Assembly (NCBI RefSeq): GCF_047511655.1
Contig: NC_133399.1
Coordinates: 7,567,333-7,631,332, forward strand
DNA: 64,000 nt
From: Castor canadensis
Taxonomy: Eukaryota; Chordata; Mammalia; Rodentia; Castoridae
Direction of reading: 5' to 3'
Shown here piece after piece: positions 11,430-22,864 of the stretch (position 1 is its first letter; each line of letters opens with the position of its first letter). The notes below the pieces were generated by a model. It did not search any database. It was not told the DNA's origin and saw nothing but the letters and a program-made list of their open reading frames with translations. The translations under genes and the position numbers were made by a program.

Positions 11430-11680
11430 TAATTGGAACTAAACTTGGATTATTAGGCAGTAGTGATAAAAGACACAGTCACTTGTGCTCTCCTTTGGGG
11501 GGCCTCATCCTTTAAAGCCTCCACCTCCTTCTGGTAGTGATAAGCTGAAGACCAGAACTTTATCCTACAGGCATTGGGAGACATTTAGGTTCTAAAATGT
11601 AGCACTGACCTTTAATCTATATTAGTTCTGTAGACACTCTGTACTCTAGGTCAATTCGGATGGCCTTAGTGTTTTTGCTT
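11430..11680. other. Unassigned sequence
   Basis: About 250 bases between L1 and SINE. No family recognised and no coding frame. Confidence 0.35.
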
Positions 11681-11687
11681 TGTTTAT

Positions 11688-12012
11688 TTGGTGGTTTGGG
11701 GTAGCACTAGGGTTTGAACTCAGGGTTTAATGCTCGATGGACAGGTGCTCTACCATTTGAGCCATGCCTCCAGTCCTTTTTGCTTTAGTTATTTTCTGCA
11801 TAGGGTTTGGCACCTCTTTCTTGGGGCCAGGGTCAGTCTACAACCCTCCTATTAAGCCTCTTGCATAACTGGAATGCTAGGCTCATACCACAATTCCCAG
11901 ATTATTAGATGAGATGGGGGTTTCACTAACATTTTTTCCTTGTTTCCCTTGAAACCTCAGTTCTCACCACCTCTAGCTCCCAAGTAGCTGGGAATAGAGG
12001 TGCACAATGATT
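11688..12012 (-). mobile_element. Composite SINE (tRNA-like + B1-like), antisense
   Basis: The minus strand carries an ID/tRNA-like part (complement of 'gagcacctgtcc..gagc' near 11740 with a 'gaactcagggtt' B-box region) and a B1/7SL-like part (complement of 'agctacttgggagc' near 11970). This composite architecture recurs through the window. Confidence 0.8.
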
Positions 12013-12394
12013 TTTAATAAGATCCCTAAGAGCATATACAACAAAAAGCAAAATTAAACAATTTACATCAAACTCAACAACTTTTATACAAGAAAGTGAA
12101 GAGATAACCTGTAGAATGGGGTAAAATGTTTGCACACTATTCTCACTAAAGGTTACTATTCAGAATATAAAAGGAACACAAATACCTTAATAGCAAAAAA
12201 ATAATAATCTGATTACAAAGCAGGCAAATTACAGTTATAGATATGTCTCAAATAATAACATATAAATGGCTAGTGAATACATGAAAAACAGCTCAAATCT
12301 CTAATCACAATGAAAATTAGATAACATCTCATTCAATAGAATGACCGTAATCAGATTTTTTTAAATCCTGATGAGCATAGGAAAAAATGTAATA

Positions 12395-13310
12395 TTTCTA
12401 TATTCTTACTTTGTAGCTTTTAATCAAGATGATTTTGCCCACCAATGAACTTTATGTGTTGTTTTCTTGATGTATCTCAAAAACGTATCATCTAATTCTA
12501 GTGTGGTTGTTTATGTTTGTAATTCCCAGCTGCCTGTTAGGCTAAGGCAGGAGGATTGTAAGTTCAATCCTATCCTGGGTAACATTGTGATATATGGCTC
12601 AAAACAGAAGATAAAATATATTGTTTATGATCATAGTGAGATATTTATTTCTCTAAATTTTCATAAGATCCTTGATCTAATGAACTAATTGCTTTTTCCT
12701 CCAGACATGAATTCACATATCCTATCTTTTATTTTTGTATTTGAAGTTTTTCCAATTAAATTTAAATGCAACTTTGTCACATATTAAATGTCCCTGTACA
12801 GTGAGGAATAATTCCTGATTCATTCAACAAGTACTAACTAACTATTTGCTATGTGTCACAATATTCAAGGAACACTCTTTATTATATACGTACATTTGTG
12901 CTGGTCTTTGCCAATTTAGTTATTAACCATCTTGATAGCATTGAGTTATTGGTGTTATGTAACTTCTTTCATTTAATGCTTGATGTTTTATTCAATTTTA
13001 TAGCATGCATCTATTTTTAAATTACTAATTTAAACCAGATTTTCTTCCTGTCATTCTTTGTGTTTCGTAATTTCTCTTCTTTAACTGTATTTTATGTAAT
13101 GATGACATATTCATATTCCACTGTGAAGACAGAAAGGTGAACAAAACAAATCCATGGAAGTCTCTGCTCATTCGGATCTTGCATGATGATATTAAGACAC
13201 AGCAGAGTGAAATAAATATGTGTGTGTGTGTATTACACTCCCCTCGGGAGTCATATTTAGGATTTCACTGTGTTAAAGGGTAGACTTTTCATGTTTGTAC
13301 AGGATTTTAT
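12395..13310 (+). repeat. OR-unit upstream flank, copy U2
   Basis: Paralogous to 7068-7830 with the same landmarks in the same order. It is interrupted at about 12488-12615 by a B1-like SINE absent from U1. A short (TG)n run (13216-13233) sits where U1 has 'tgtgtatgtgatac'. Confidence 0.8.
12488..12617 (+). mobile_element. B1-like SINE
   Basis: 'gtggttgtttatgtttgtaa', 'ggctaaggcaggaggattgt' and 'aagttcaatcctatcctggg' match the Pol III 7SL-derived monomer pattern. Present in U2 but not at the matching position of U1, so inserted after (or lost since) duplication. Confidence 0.75.
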
Positions 13311-13619
13311 AGGTTACGGTGTAGGGAATCCATTGCATGTTAGGTGGTGACCATGACTAAGATGGGAGTGTGTCCACTGGATTTGTCCAAACTCTTCAAA
13401 ATTGAAAGCCTGAAATAACTCAGAATATATGCCAGACAGGGAAAGAGATAAACAGGCTTGTGTCATCTACCATTTTCCATTAGAAACCAATTGGTATTTA
13501 TCTTTTCAGTGTCTGGCTTAGTTCACAGAACAACAGATAACAATTGAGCTTTCCTGTGCAACCTAAAAGGTTGATTTCACATAGTCAAGTTTACAACAGT
13601 ACTTTCAGAGAGGAAGGAA

Positions 13620-13915
13620 GGTTGATCAACAAGTACAAAGTTATACTAAGACACGAGAAATAATGTTTGGCATTCCACTGCACATTCCAGTGACAATAAT
13701 GTACTATCTACTTTCAGAATACCTGGAAGTGAGGAACCAGAGTAATCTCAGCTCAGCAAAATGAGCAATGTTTGTAGTGATAAATATGCTAATTATCCTA
13801 ATTTTATAAATATGTAAGGTATACATATATTGAATCTTAACATTCAAACCCATAAATAGGCACAATTATTGTGTATTAACTACATGTAATAAAACTTAGA
13901 AATTAGTCAATTTAA
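13620..13915 (+). mobile_element. L1MA-type 3' end inside OR-unit U2
   Basis: Decayed counterpart of 7838-8087: 'aatgagcaatgtttgtagtgat', 'atatgctaattatcctaa', 'acattcaaacccataaatag', 'attattgtgtattaac'. Flanking sequence on both sides is paralogous between units. Confidence 0.75.
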
Positions 13916-13924
13916 TATTTAGTA

Positions 13925-14350
13925 GTATAGGTAAAATATCCTCTAATATTTCATCTAAATATGCCCAGATTTTCTTATTCTTTGTGTGTCTGCTTTTTTG
14001 AATTTTTGGTTTATTCTTCCCTTGTGCTATTTTTACTGTATGAAGTTCAATCAGAAAGTATCTTGGCACCCAAAGGATGTTAATACTTTCGTCTCCTGGG
14101 AAATTTGTTTTTAATCTTTATTATTTTTGTTCAGTCTCAAAGGGTTGTAGTTGGATTTGGAATGCTGCCAGAAACAGATTGCAGTTTCTTCTGTACAGTC
14201 TCTCTGGGACTAATTTAGCTTGTTAAAACTTTTTCCTCATTATATCACTTAATCTTTTCTTTCTTTTGAGCAGAATGTTTAGACTTTTCACAACACAGGG
14301 AAGGAATTAGTCATACCACAGTGGAGCACCAAGTTTACATGCATATGGGA
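13925..14350 (+). repeat. OR-unit upstream flank continued (U2)
   Basis: Aligns with 8105-8580 of U1 after its L1 insertion is set aside ('aatatttca', 'ttttggttta', 'ttggaatg-tgcc', 'cagtctctctgg'), and with 35800-35900 of the OR-less copy U3. Confidence 0.7.
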
Positions 14351-14355
14351 GATTT

Positions 14356-14528
14356 AAAACCTACCATTATTGCTAACTGAGAGGGGAAGGGGGGAGAGGG
14401 TGGGGGAGAGGGGAAGAGGGGAGAGGGTGGGTGAGGGGGGAGGGGGGAGAAATGACCCAAACAATGTATGTACATGTGAATAAAAGAATAATAAAATAAA
14501 ATAAATAAAACCTACCATTACTGCTAAC
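14356..14528 (+). mobile_element. Short young L1 3' end in a G-rich truncation
   Basis: An insert at 14378-14506 made of an expanded GA/G-rich tract, the GAAATGACCCAAACAATGTATG 3' end core, and an A-rich tail with TAAAA/TAAA units. It is flanked by a 22-base direct repeat (14356-14377 and 14507-14528) with a single T/C mismatch, the target-site duplication. The 5' truncation is at the G-rich tract. Confidence 0.92.
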
Positions 14529-14840
14529 ATTTTACATCCCTTTAGAGAACGATACCAAGATGCAGTTTACCTGGAATCCACTGTTTTTAAATGGCATGAC
14601 TGAGGGTGTGAGAAATACAGTGTCACCATAGTCACATGAGAGCAAGACTTGCTACATGATTTTATGTGCTGTGTATGCAAATTTGCTTTTAGAGGTGAGA
14701 GAAGGTTTCAGAGAAAGGAGATAACTCAAATCTCTCTATATAGAACTCACTATATATACCAAAGATACACAAAGAAGAACATTAAGCAAAAGATAGAAAT
14801 AACCAAATGATATATTTGTTTTTAAAAATCATGCTAGCAT
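14529..14840 (+). repeat. OR-unit upstream flank continued (U2)
   Basis: Aligns with 36140-36770 in U3: 'tttacatccctttaga', 'tagtcacatgagagcaagac', 'tgtgctgtgtatgc' and 'tttcagagaaaggagat'. The 'tgtgctgtgtatgc' site is where U3 has expanded into 400 bases of TG-rich repeat. Confidence 0.75.
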
Positions 14841-14844
14841 AAAT

Positions 14845-15140
14845 TAATTGTGCAAAGGTGTTTCATTGTGATATATTCACATGCATACAATGTACTTTGA
14901 TCTAATTAATACCACCAATATTACTTTTTCTTAACCCCAGTCTCTCCTTCCCCTCCTTTTTAACAGGTTTAGTAGGTTTCATTATGCTATTTAAGTAAGT
15001 ATATGTAATGCACTTTCATCACAATTTCCTATCACTCTCTCTTTTCTTCTCTTCCCATATCCCTGGTTCCCTCAAAAATTCCCCTTTTACATGTGGATCT
15101 TATTGTTATTTATAGGTCCAGATTCCACACATGAGTAAAC
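14845..15140 (-). mobile_element. Old L1 3' end, antisense
   Basis: 'gtttcattgtgatatattcacatgcatac', the CT-rich block and 'tttaacaggtttagtaggtttcat' are antisense L1 3' UTR. The right end ('aggtccagattccacacatgag') matches the antisense ORF2 terminus. Confidence 0.7.
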
Positions 15141-15755
15141 TCTTGTTACGTTCACCTTTTTTGAGTTTGGGGTATGTTGAATTCACGGGAACCTTGGAAG
15201 CAAACATAATACAAAGCAAATGGTACAACACCTGTTCAGGAAGAATATTTTTGTTTTGAAATTTCAGCAGAAATGAGAATTTATTCTTCATTATTCTCTG
15301 CTTCTATCTCTTATCACTCTCCATCTTTGTCAACCTCCTTATCACTCTAGTTTCCTTATTGATCTGAAGCAGTCATCTTCCTGAGATCATTTGCCTTGGC
15401 CATTCCTCCTGCCAGGCACACCTTCACAGATAATTTTGTGATTCCCATCTTATCTTTCTTGAGGTAACTTTTTAATTGTCACAAATCTTCTGTTTTTTCT
15501 GAACATCCAATAAAATTAACACAATGCACTTCCTTTCACAACTGCTTTTGTCTCCTCTGTTCTTACTATTACCATTTGGCATGTTATATGATTATTTTTT
15601 ACTGTTTATATTTGTGGTCATTTTCTTACATTATTTCTCCCTCGTTAAATTATAGAAACATTTAATTTTTTATCCATGTTCAATCATTCCCCAGATAGTG
15701 CCTGGAATATGATTATCATTCAATTGTACTACTCAAAAGCATTAAATTCAAGTTT
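15141..15755. other. Unassigned AT-rich sequence upstream of OR pseudogene
   Basis: About 600 bases without a recognisable gene. A weak MIR-like phrase ('agtgcctggaatatgattatcattcaat', near 15700) is not enough for a call. Confidence 0.35.
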
Positions 15756-15940
15756 TTCAATACATGACGTGTTGAGGAAGATTGAGAATGAGACAGGAAT
15801 TTTTAATCAGAGATCGTTAAAGGTCTGCAGAAAAGGGGAATAGATCCGTACACAAAATAGGAACAACCATCTTGGTTGAAGAATATATGGTAGTGTTTCT
15901 GTCAGGTGAGTACTGGCTAATTGTGTCAGGTTCTTTTTGA

Positions 15941-15952
15941 TTTTTTTGTTAG
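15941..15952 (+). promoter_or_regulatory. Conserved 3' splice site of OR pseudogene
   Basis: TTTTTTTGTTAG precedes a 13-base leader and the ATG, the same spacing as the gene at 9069. Confidence 0.65.
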
Positions 15953-15965
15953 TTACCTCAACCAC

Positions 15966-16882
15966 ATGGAGTCAAAGAACTACACGCAGCTTTCAGAATT
16001 TCATCTGAAATTCTGAATTTCATTTTCAGAAGACCCCAAATGGCAACTCATCCTCTTTGGACTCTTCCTCTCAATTTATCTGGTCAATGTGCTTGGGAAC
16101 CTGATCATCATTCTGGCCATGATCTCAGACCCCCACCTACAAACACCTATGTACTTCTTCCTCTACATCCTGTCCTTTGTGCACATCTGCTTCACCTCCA
16201 CCACTGTCCCAAAGATGCTGTTCAACGTGCAGACGTAGAACAAGGTGACAAAATACGAAGGCTGCATCATGCAGATATATTTTTTCATAGAGTCTTGAAC
16301 AACTTCCTCCAGACTTTGATGGTCTAGGACCATATGTGGCCGTCTGTCACCCCCTGAATTACACAGCCATCATAAATCACCTTCTCTGTGGATGGCTGGT
16401 TCTGGCATCCTGGATCACAAGTGCCATCAATTCCTTGTTACAAAGCTTGATGGCATTGATGCTGTCCTTCAGTACAGAATTGGAAATCCCCCACTTTTTC
16501 TGTGAACTTAAAAGTGGTTCTGCTTGCCTGTTCAGACACCTTTGCTAATGACATGGTGATGTATTTTGCTGCAGGACCGCTATTCTGTGGACCCCTCTCT
16601 GATATCCTCTATTCTTACTGTAAGATAGTTTCCTCCATCTGTGCAATCTCTTCAGCTTAAGGGAAGTACAAGGCATTTTCCTCCTGTGCATCTCACCTCT
16701 TGGTGGTCTTTCTGTTTTATTGTACATGTTTAGGAATGCATTTTAGTTCTTCTGCTACACACAACTCACACTCCAGTGGAACAGCCTCAGTGATGTACAG
16801 CATGGTCACCCCTTTGCTGAACCCCTTCATCTACAGTCTAAGGAATAAAGATGTAATAGGGGCTCTGAGAAGACATTTTTGA
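15966..16882 (+). pseudogene. Olfactory receptor pseudogene, OR7-like
   Basis: Starts MESKNYTQLSEF and retains family features: [22 protein letters not shown]-like TM1-TM2, the [11 protein letters not shown] region, [10 protein letters not shown], a [10 protein letters not shown]-like segment and [13 protein letters not shown] before a TGA at 16880. It is inactive. A palindromic insertion at 15992-16017 disrupts the frame after residue 9; TAG lies at 16236-16238; TAG replaces Tyr of the MAYDRY motif at 16325-16327; TAA lies at 16658-16660; small frameshifts lie near 16285 and in the second half. A splice acceptor (TTTTTTTGTTAG, ending 15952) is kept 13 bases before the ATG. It is the second + strand unit, 6 kb downstream of the intact gene. 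Confidence 0.95.
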
Positions 16883-17040
16883 GAGAATACTTTAAAAAAA
16901 CAACTTTTAAGATGTGCACATGACCATGGGTCTCAAAACCGCAAAATCAGACCTTGGTATATTTTTGTTACTTTTTTCTTTACCATTTTCATTTCTCCTT
17001 TCTCCCTCTCTTCCTACTTTCCTTCTTCCCTCTTATTCTT
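16883..17040 (+). other. 3' flank of OR pseudogene
   Basis: The first part aligns with the 3' flank of the intact + gene; the rest is pyrimidine-rich and leads into the CCTT repeat. Confidence 0.45.
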
Positions 17041-17045
17041 TCTTT

Positions 17046-17115
17046 CATTCCTTCCTTCCTTCCTTCCTTCCTTCCTTCCTTCCTTCCTTCCTTCCTTCCT
17101 TCCTTCCTTCCTTTC
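17046..17115. repeat. (CCTT)n microsatellite
   Basis: About 17 tandem CCTT units followed by a slightly degenerate end. Ser/Pro/Phe/Leu-rich frames across it are not genes. Confidence 0.97.
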
Positions 17116-17121
17116 TTCTCT

Positions 17122-17252
17122 TGCCTCACTCTGTAGCCCAAGCTGCCCTTGAACCCATTATGATGGCCAAGCTGGCCTCAAATTTGTGACCTTCCTTCCT
17201 CATTCTCCCAAGTGCTGGGATTTTAGGCTTGTATCACCACACCAACTTCCAT
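17122..17252 (-). mobile_element. B1-like SINE, antisense
   Basis: 'cactctgtagcccaagctgcccttgaac', 'caagctggcctcaaatttgtga' and 'tcccaagtgctgggatttta' read as the minus strand of a B1/7SL-type SINE. The CCTT run lies at its tail end, a common position for microsatellite growth. Confidence 0.85.
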
Positions 17253-17254
17253 TG

Positions 17255-18595
17255 TAATTCTTTTATCACATCATGATGTAGAAATTTCTCTTTTAATGTA
17301 TTTTGTGGCATTTGGATTTCTTAATTCTCAACAGTTTTATTTTAATTCAAGTCACCTCATTACTAAAACTTCCTCTCTCATTTTCCTTATTTTTTTCTTT
17401 TCATACTTTCCCAGTGTCTGATCAGAAGCAATTTTGGACACCCTCATTAGACTCATATAGTGCTGTTTTGTGCTAGCACTAAGGAAAAATTACACCTGGC
17501 AAGTGAAGTGATTGATAGAATCATACAGCTGCAATTCTGAAATTATAGGTTTTCAATTTTCTGTCTAACATTACTTTCTATATTTCTACTATAATTTTAC
17601 TTCATTACAATAAAATTAACAGGGTTGTATATTTATAGCTGGTCATGGGAGGTTATTATTCTCATAAGGACTTTATTCCTTAATTCAGCATCTTGCTCAC
17701 GATCTTTGGCATGCAGTCATAGTAATAGTTTACCACATAGTAATAGTTATATAAAATATATATACATTTACTTACTTATTTATTTATTTATTTAAATATA
17801 GGGCTTACATAAAGAAACATATTTGCATGAATCCATTGACTTAATATGTTCGTAAAATCAGTCAGTGAGGAATTTACATATGCAAAATTAAATCTACACT
17901 TTGAATTTCCAATCAGTTATCTTCCATGAAAGCTCTAGTTTTGATGAAGGACATCTAGTTATTGATATATAAAATCTTGATGGGTATGCACAAGGGAGTT
18001 TATTCTCAGGATTCAAGGGTTTGGTGTCATTCTATACCTTACATTGCATCACCTTATTCATTCTGCTTAAAATTTCCAGTACTTCCTACAAATATGAACC
18101 TTTCCATTGCCTTATACAAAATACCTCCTTTAAATCTTTTTGTCACAAACATTAATGTGTAGGTATACCAATATATGTGTTGCTCTATCATCATTTTCAC
18201 TTTGTGGTTTACATGTGACTCTGTGGTTTTGACAGAGTTTTTTTTTTCTTTAAAAATTCTCTCTGAACTTCTCAGAACCCACATGAACTAACCTCTCTTC
18301 AATGTTTATGAGCAAATGGTGACTTTCACAAGTACTTGACTCCTGCCTATGAATGCCTCTGGGAATGAAGGCTTGTGCTTTGGTGTAACAAGGTATTCCT
18401 GCCTAAATATACCTGTCCTTTCCATCTCTCCTGGTTGCCTGGAATAGAACGGTCAGCAATGGTCACTTTTAAATACTGTTATCTGAGATAAATGTGAACA
18501 ACTAGGCATTGATGAAATTGTGTTCAAACATCAGAACAAATGGAAAATATCAGATGCAGCATATTATTCTAACATCTTCAGTTTGGTTTGCATTA
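17255..18595. other. Unassigned AT-rich intergenic sequence
   Basis: About 1.3 kb with no recognisable gene. A TTTA-rich run at 17770-17795 and short frames without motifs are all that stand out. Confidence 0.35.
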
Positions 18596-18599
18596 CTTA

Positions 18600-19015
18600 T
18601 TGTATCAGTCAGCTATTGCTGCATAAAAAGCTGTCCCTAAATAAATCATTTAAAATAATGCTCCTCATATTTTATCTGTGGATGTCCTTGCTAGGGAGTC
18701 TTCTGCTCCTCCATGGCTTATTAATATGTCTGTAGCCAGCTATGATTCATCCCAGACTGCTCGGCCAGTCTTGGCTGAGTTCTCTGCCATTTAAGGGCTA
18801 ATTGGCCATAGGTGGCCATGGTTGTGTCCTCTAGACTTTTCTCCACAGTTGCTCTCATCCCACACCAGTCTTGTCCAGATTTTTTTGTTTGGCACAGTCA
18901 ACATTATAATAAAGAGAAGTGGGTGCACAGTAAGACACATTAAGTTATACTGCACGCACCCTATTCTACTGGACAAAGAAAATATTAAAAATCCTAAGAC
19001 CACAAGACATTAAAA
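18600..19015 (+). mobile_element. Possible old LTR-type repeat (MaLR-like), diverged fossil
   Basis: 'gtatcagtcagctattgctgcataaa' followed by decayed text resembles a widespread old mammalian LTR-class repeat that begins TATTAGTCAGCTATTGCTGC. The family name is uncertain. No coding part is seen. Confidence 0.4.
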
Positions 19016-19093
19016 GGCATGGAAATATACACCACCTCACAATGACAGAAGATCCTCAGTCCCATTGAAAAAGTCATGGATAAAGCAAATGTG

Positions 19094-19306
19094 AAAATCT
19101 GGGTGAGTTGGCACACACCTGTCATCACAGCTACTTGAGAAGCAAAAATAGAATGATCACTATTCAGACTTGCCTAAGCATAAATGCAACATAGTATTGA
19201 GATATACAAAAGGAAAAAGGGCTGGAGGGTAGATCAAGTGGTAGAGTTCCTGCCTAGCAAGACATAAGTCCTGATTTAAACTCTGTAACTGCCGAAAATG
19301 ACACAC
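19094..19306 (+). mobile_element. Composite SINE (B1-like + tRNA/ID-like)
   Basis: The left half ('ggcacacacctgtcatcacagctact') is B1-like and the right half ('agggctggagggtagatcaagtggtagag', 'cctgcctagcaag') is tRNA-like with an A-box-type sequence. It ends in a (GA)n tail. Confidence 0.85.
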
Positions 19307-19333
19307 AGAGAGAGAGAGAGAGAGACAGAGAGA
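19307..19333. repeat. (GA)n microsatellite at SINE tail
   Basis: AGAGAG run with one interruption, directly after the composite SINE. Confidence 0.9.
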
Positions 19334-20290
19334 ATAAAGGTTAATGAGGAGCAATGGAAATTTTATTGCCAAGGTCAAGAGTACTCAAACATGAATATTC
19401 CCTTTGTGCACTTCACCCTTACTTCATCATTTCTGAGCCATTATTGTATACTTATTTTTTCTTTTAAACGCCTGAATGTAGGAATCTTCTATCACACACT
19501 GAGAATCAGAAGGTTGTAACTTTTGTTTCTCCAATCATATTGGAATTGCCCAGGAGGGTGCAGTAAATGGTTGACCTATGTAGGGTGGGAAGAATTGCTT
19601 TATGTGAAGAATCTCCAGGGATATAGAGAAAAACTTGTGCTAGGCAAAGTCTCCAAAGAGAATATCTTATAAAACTTAACTATGGGGATCCTTGGGCTTC
19701 TCTCAGGTTCATTCTCGCCCAGGCTTCCACTGATCCCCTGCCCACTGCACTTCTCAATTTCTGTTTTGGATTTCTACTGCATTAATTTTCCTCCCTTGTT
19801 TCTGATATTTATTTTCTCACTCTCAATCTTACACCATTTCTTACTATTTCAATGAAACATGAATACTCTCTTCTTCATGTTATAGAATTTCTTTATTGAA
19901 ATATGAAATTCTACATATAACAGCAACCTATATAAAAAATCTGAAAGAAAGGATCTTGAAACTTTTCAGTATAAAGAAATAATAAATGTTTAAGGAACAA
20001 TTATGTCTACTGTGATTTAAACAGCATTACACAATGTATCAAATATTATATTGTACTCCATTATTATGTATAGTTTTCTGCTTTTATACATCAGTTAAAA
20101 TGAATTTTAAAATGTGAGGCACTATTACAAAAATATGATATTCACACATAAATGTACATTATTAATAGTTAGAAGTATCTTTGCAAACTTTGTAATAAAA
20201 CAAATGTAAATAATGTCACCTTTGCCTCTAAACACCACATCCCAAAAATAGGAAACCATTATTTTCCCCCTAATAAACGGCTTTATTTTT
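19334..20290. other. Unassigned AT-rich sequence
   Basis: No gene or named repeat recognised. Confidence 0.35.
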
Positions 20291-20294
20291 TATT

Positions 20295-20378
20295 GTTTTG
20301 CTCTTTTTTTTGAGACAGCTTCTATCTATGTAGCCCAGACTAGCCTCAAGCTTGCAACATAATCTATGCTTCCCTTGT
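20295..20378 (-). mobile_element. B1-like SINE fragment, antisense
   Basis: 'tttgagacagcttctatctatgtagcccagactagcctcaagct' is the minus strand of the B1 left end, truncated. Confidence 0.75.
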
Positions 20379-20539
20379 TTTGTTCTTTCTGTGAAAGAAT
20401 CATATTATATATCTTAGTTAATATCAAGCTTCTTTCAACCCATGTTGTTGCATATGTTCCTATATCAACCACTATCTTTCATGTATGGTAGTCTATTATA
20501 TGACTACAAGTAGTTTTGTTTGTTTATTTTATAACATAT

Positions 20540-21070
20540 TGAACATGATACATATACACTATGGGATATTATCCATAAAGGAAAATGAAATCATATAATT
20601 TGCAGGAAACAGGATGGTACTGAGATGAACTCATCTCAACTCAGAAAGGCAAGTGTCATATATTTTATTTCATATATGGAATGTATAAAAAAGACCTGGA
20701 ACTTATCAGGGTACTACTAGCAAATATGAAAGGTATCAGCTTGGTGGGAGGATAGGAGAAGTTAATATGATTACAGAATGTTTCATGGACGTATGAAAAT
20801 GTCTAAATGAAACCCAATATTTAAATAATTAATATTCACTAATGAAAATTCAGTTGTACATTAGGGTGTCTATAAGTAATGAAAATGTACCATATAATTC
20901 AAAAAAGCTAATAAAAGTATTTTGAGTATTTTCACCACATAGAACTGATGTTTTAGGAGATATATATACTCTTACTCAGATTTGAACATTATATGATGTA
21001 TACATGTATTGAAACTTCACATGGAACTTATAAATATTGAGAATTTTTGAATTTCCAGAAAATTAAAAAT
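20540..21070 (+). mobile_element. Old L1 3' end fragments
   Basis: 20540-20840 reads as ORF2 end and 3' UTR ('tatgggatattatccataaagg', 'gcaggaaacaggatggtac', 'ctcagaaaggcaagtgtcat'). 20910-21060 resembles an L1MA-type tail ('gatgtatacatgtattgaaact'). Confidence 0.7.
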
Positions 21071-21179
21071 GAAATATGATAAATTTATTTAGACAGTTTA
21101 GATCTATGAAAGTGTGAATAGAAAGGACAGAGATCCCAAATATATCTTCAAATTTTCCACCACCCTGTTATTACTATTT

Positions 21180-22100
21180 TGTATTTGTCCTGTCAATTTT
21201 TATAATTTGTTGTTATTATTATGATAATATTTAAAGTATAGTTTCCTTCAGGGCTTGTTCTTTGTGTTGTACATTCTATGCATTTTGGTAATCGAGGATG
21301 ACATGTATTCACTGTTGTAGTATTATACAGAGCAGTCTCATACCCTTCAAATCTTTATTCCACTTCTTCACATCTTTTTGTCTCCCTCTATCTTTCCTGG
21401 AAGCCACTCATCTTTCTGCTATAAGCCAGTTTTGCATTTTCCCCAGAATGTCATATAGTTGAAAAACATTCAGTATGTAGCCTTTTCAGGTTGGCTTCTC
21501 TCACTAAGCAATGTGCACTTAAGTTTCCTCTGTCTTGTCATGGCTTGGTAGATCATTTTGTTTCATTGCTGAGTAATATTCAGTTGTGAAGGTATACCAC
21601 TATTTGATTAACATCTTGGAGGATGTTTTGATTGCATCCATGTTTTGGCAATTATAAATAAAGCTAGCATAAACATTTTTGTGTTAGTTTTTGTTTGGTT
21701 GTTTGTTTTGCTGGCATATATTTTAAACAGATTTTGTAAATACTATGGAGTGCATTTTCTGTACTGTGTGGGGAGTGTTTATTTCTGCATGAAATTGGTG
21801 AACTATGTTCTAATGTAGTTATATAATTTGCATTACATCATCATGAATTATAGTCCTTACTACTCCATGGATGTCCCCACAGTTCAGCATTTGGCTAGTC
21901 TAATAGATAGGAGATGATACCTTTTTATTTTAACTTGCAATCCTCTGTAACATATGATGCTGAGAATTCCATGCTTTCTCTTTTCAGATATTTTGTATAT
22001 TTGTCAAATTAGTTTATTTTCTTTTTATTGAGTTTTAAATTTTATTTGTGAATTTTGGATACATGCTCTTTATTAGATATGTATTTATAAAGGTTTTCCT
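21180..22100 (-). mobile_element. Very old L1 (L1ME/HAL1-like), antisense
   Basis: Runs 'tgtacattctatgcattttgg', 'ggaagccactcatctttctgc', 'cagaatgtcatatagttg', 'cagtatgtagccttttcagg', 'gaataatattcagttg'-type and 'gcatccatgttttggcaatt'. This is the classic antisense text of an old L1ME-type element; compare 37080-38660. Confidence 0.8.
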
Positions 22101-22124
22101 GACTACCATGAGGTAAGTAGTCAT

Positions 22125-22265
22125 TCCAATATGTTTCAGCAGTCCAGAAGTTCTGTCTCACCACAGGCTCAGCAACATCAGAGCCAAGGTCTATGGAAGC
22201 TATAATCTAAAATAAATCATTCTCTTCTTAAGTTTCTTATATTTGATGGCATGCTACAACAACAT
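22125..22265 (+). mobile_element. MaLR-type LTR fragment (fossil)
   Basis: 'gttctgtctcaccacaggctc', 'gcaacatcagagccaa' and 'ctataatctaaaataaatcattctcttc' match the 3' part of an old mammalian MaLR-like LTR, the same general type as the longer copy near 41.1-41.5 kb. Only the end of the LTR remains. Confidence 0.55.
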
Positions 22266-22267
22266 AT

Positions 22268-22565
22268 GGTCTGGATTATACATTGAGTACCCTTCAACTG
22301 AAAATCAAATATCAAAAATGCTACACAATCCAAAACTATTTCAGCCCCAACATGACACTGTAGGATGAAAATTTCATACCATGAAATAATGTTTCATCAC
22401 AAACTATTAAACTCATATATAAAATTATCATTCACTCATGTGTATAAGGGGTATATGGAAAAGAAATTAATTTAATGTTTAACTTTTGGTTCCATCCTCA
22501 AGATATGTCATTATGTATATGCCAATATTTCAAAATTTGAAAAATCCCCAAATATGACACAATTC
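22268..22565 (+). mobile_element. Ancient DNA-transposon-like MITE
   Basis: 'gagtacccttcaactgaaaatcaaatatc', 'aaaatgctacacaatccaaaac' and 'ctcaagatatgtcattatgta' resemble the well-known 'AATCCGAAAATCCGAAATGC' mammalian MITE. A sister copy lies at 33285-33690. I am not sure of its catalogue name. Confidence 0.5.
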
Positions 22566-22864
22566 TTATCCTAAGAGATGGAATTCTCAACCTGTATACA
22601 TGAAAGAATTTCCTGAAATTTCTATTAGAATTGGAAACAATCTGTAGGTTTAAGTTGCGAAGCCCTCATGGTTTCACAATATTCATTTTTTTTCCTATTC
22701 GTGTACACGTACTATATCTCCTTTTTATGTAGAATTTTGAGTTTTTTAATAAAATGTACAGATTTCCTCATATGAATCTTGTCCAACTTATGTTATATTT
22801 ATTTTTTCATACTATATTTGTTTTTAATAATTAACTTACCAATTATTTTAACCATTTATTAAAG

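Noticed and set aside
17046-17115. CRISPR-like or other array
   Set aside because: Simple tetranucleotide repeat with no spacers; genome is mammalian.
16914-17189. Ser/Phe/Leu/Pro-rich frames
   Set aside because: Products of the (CCTT)n run and adjacent SINE.
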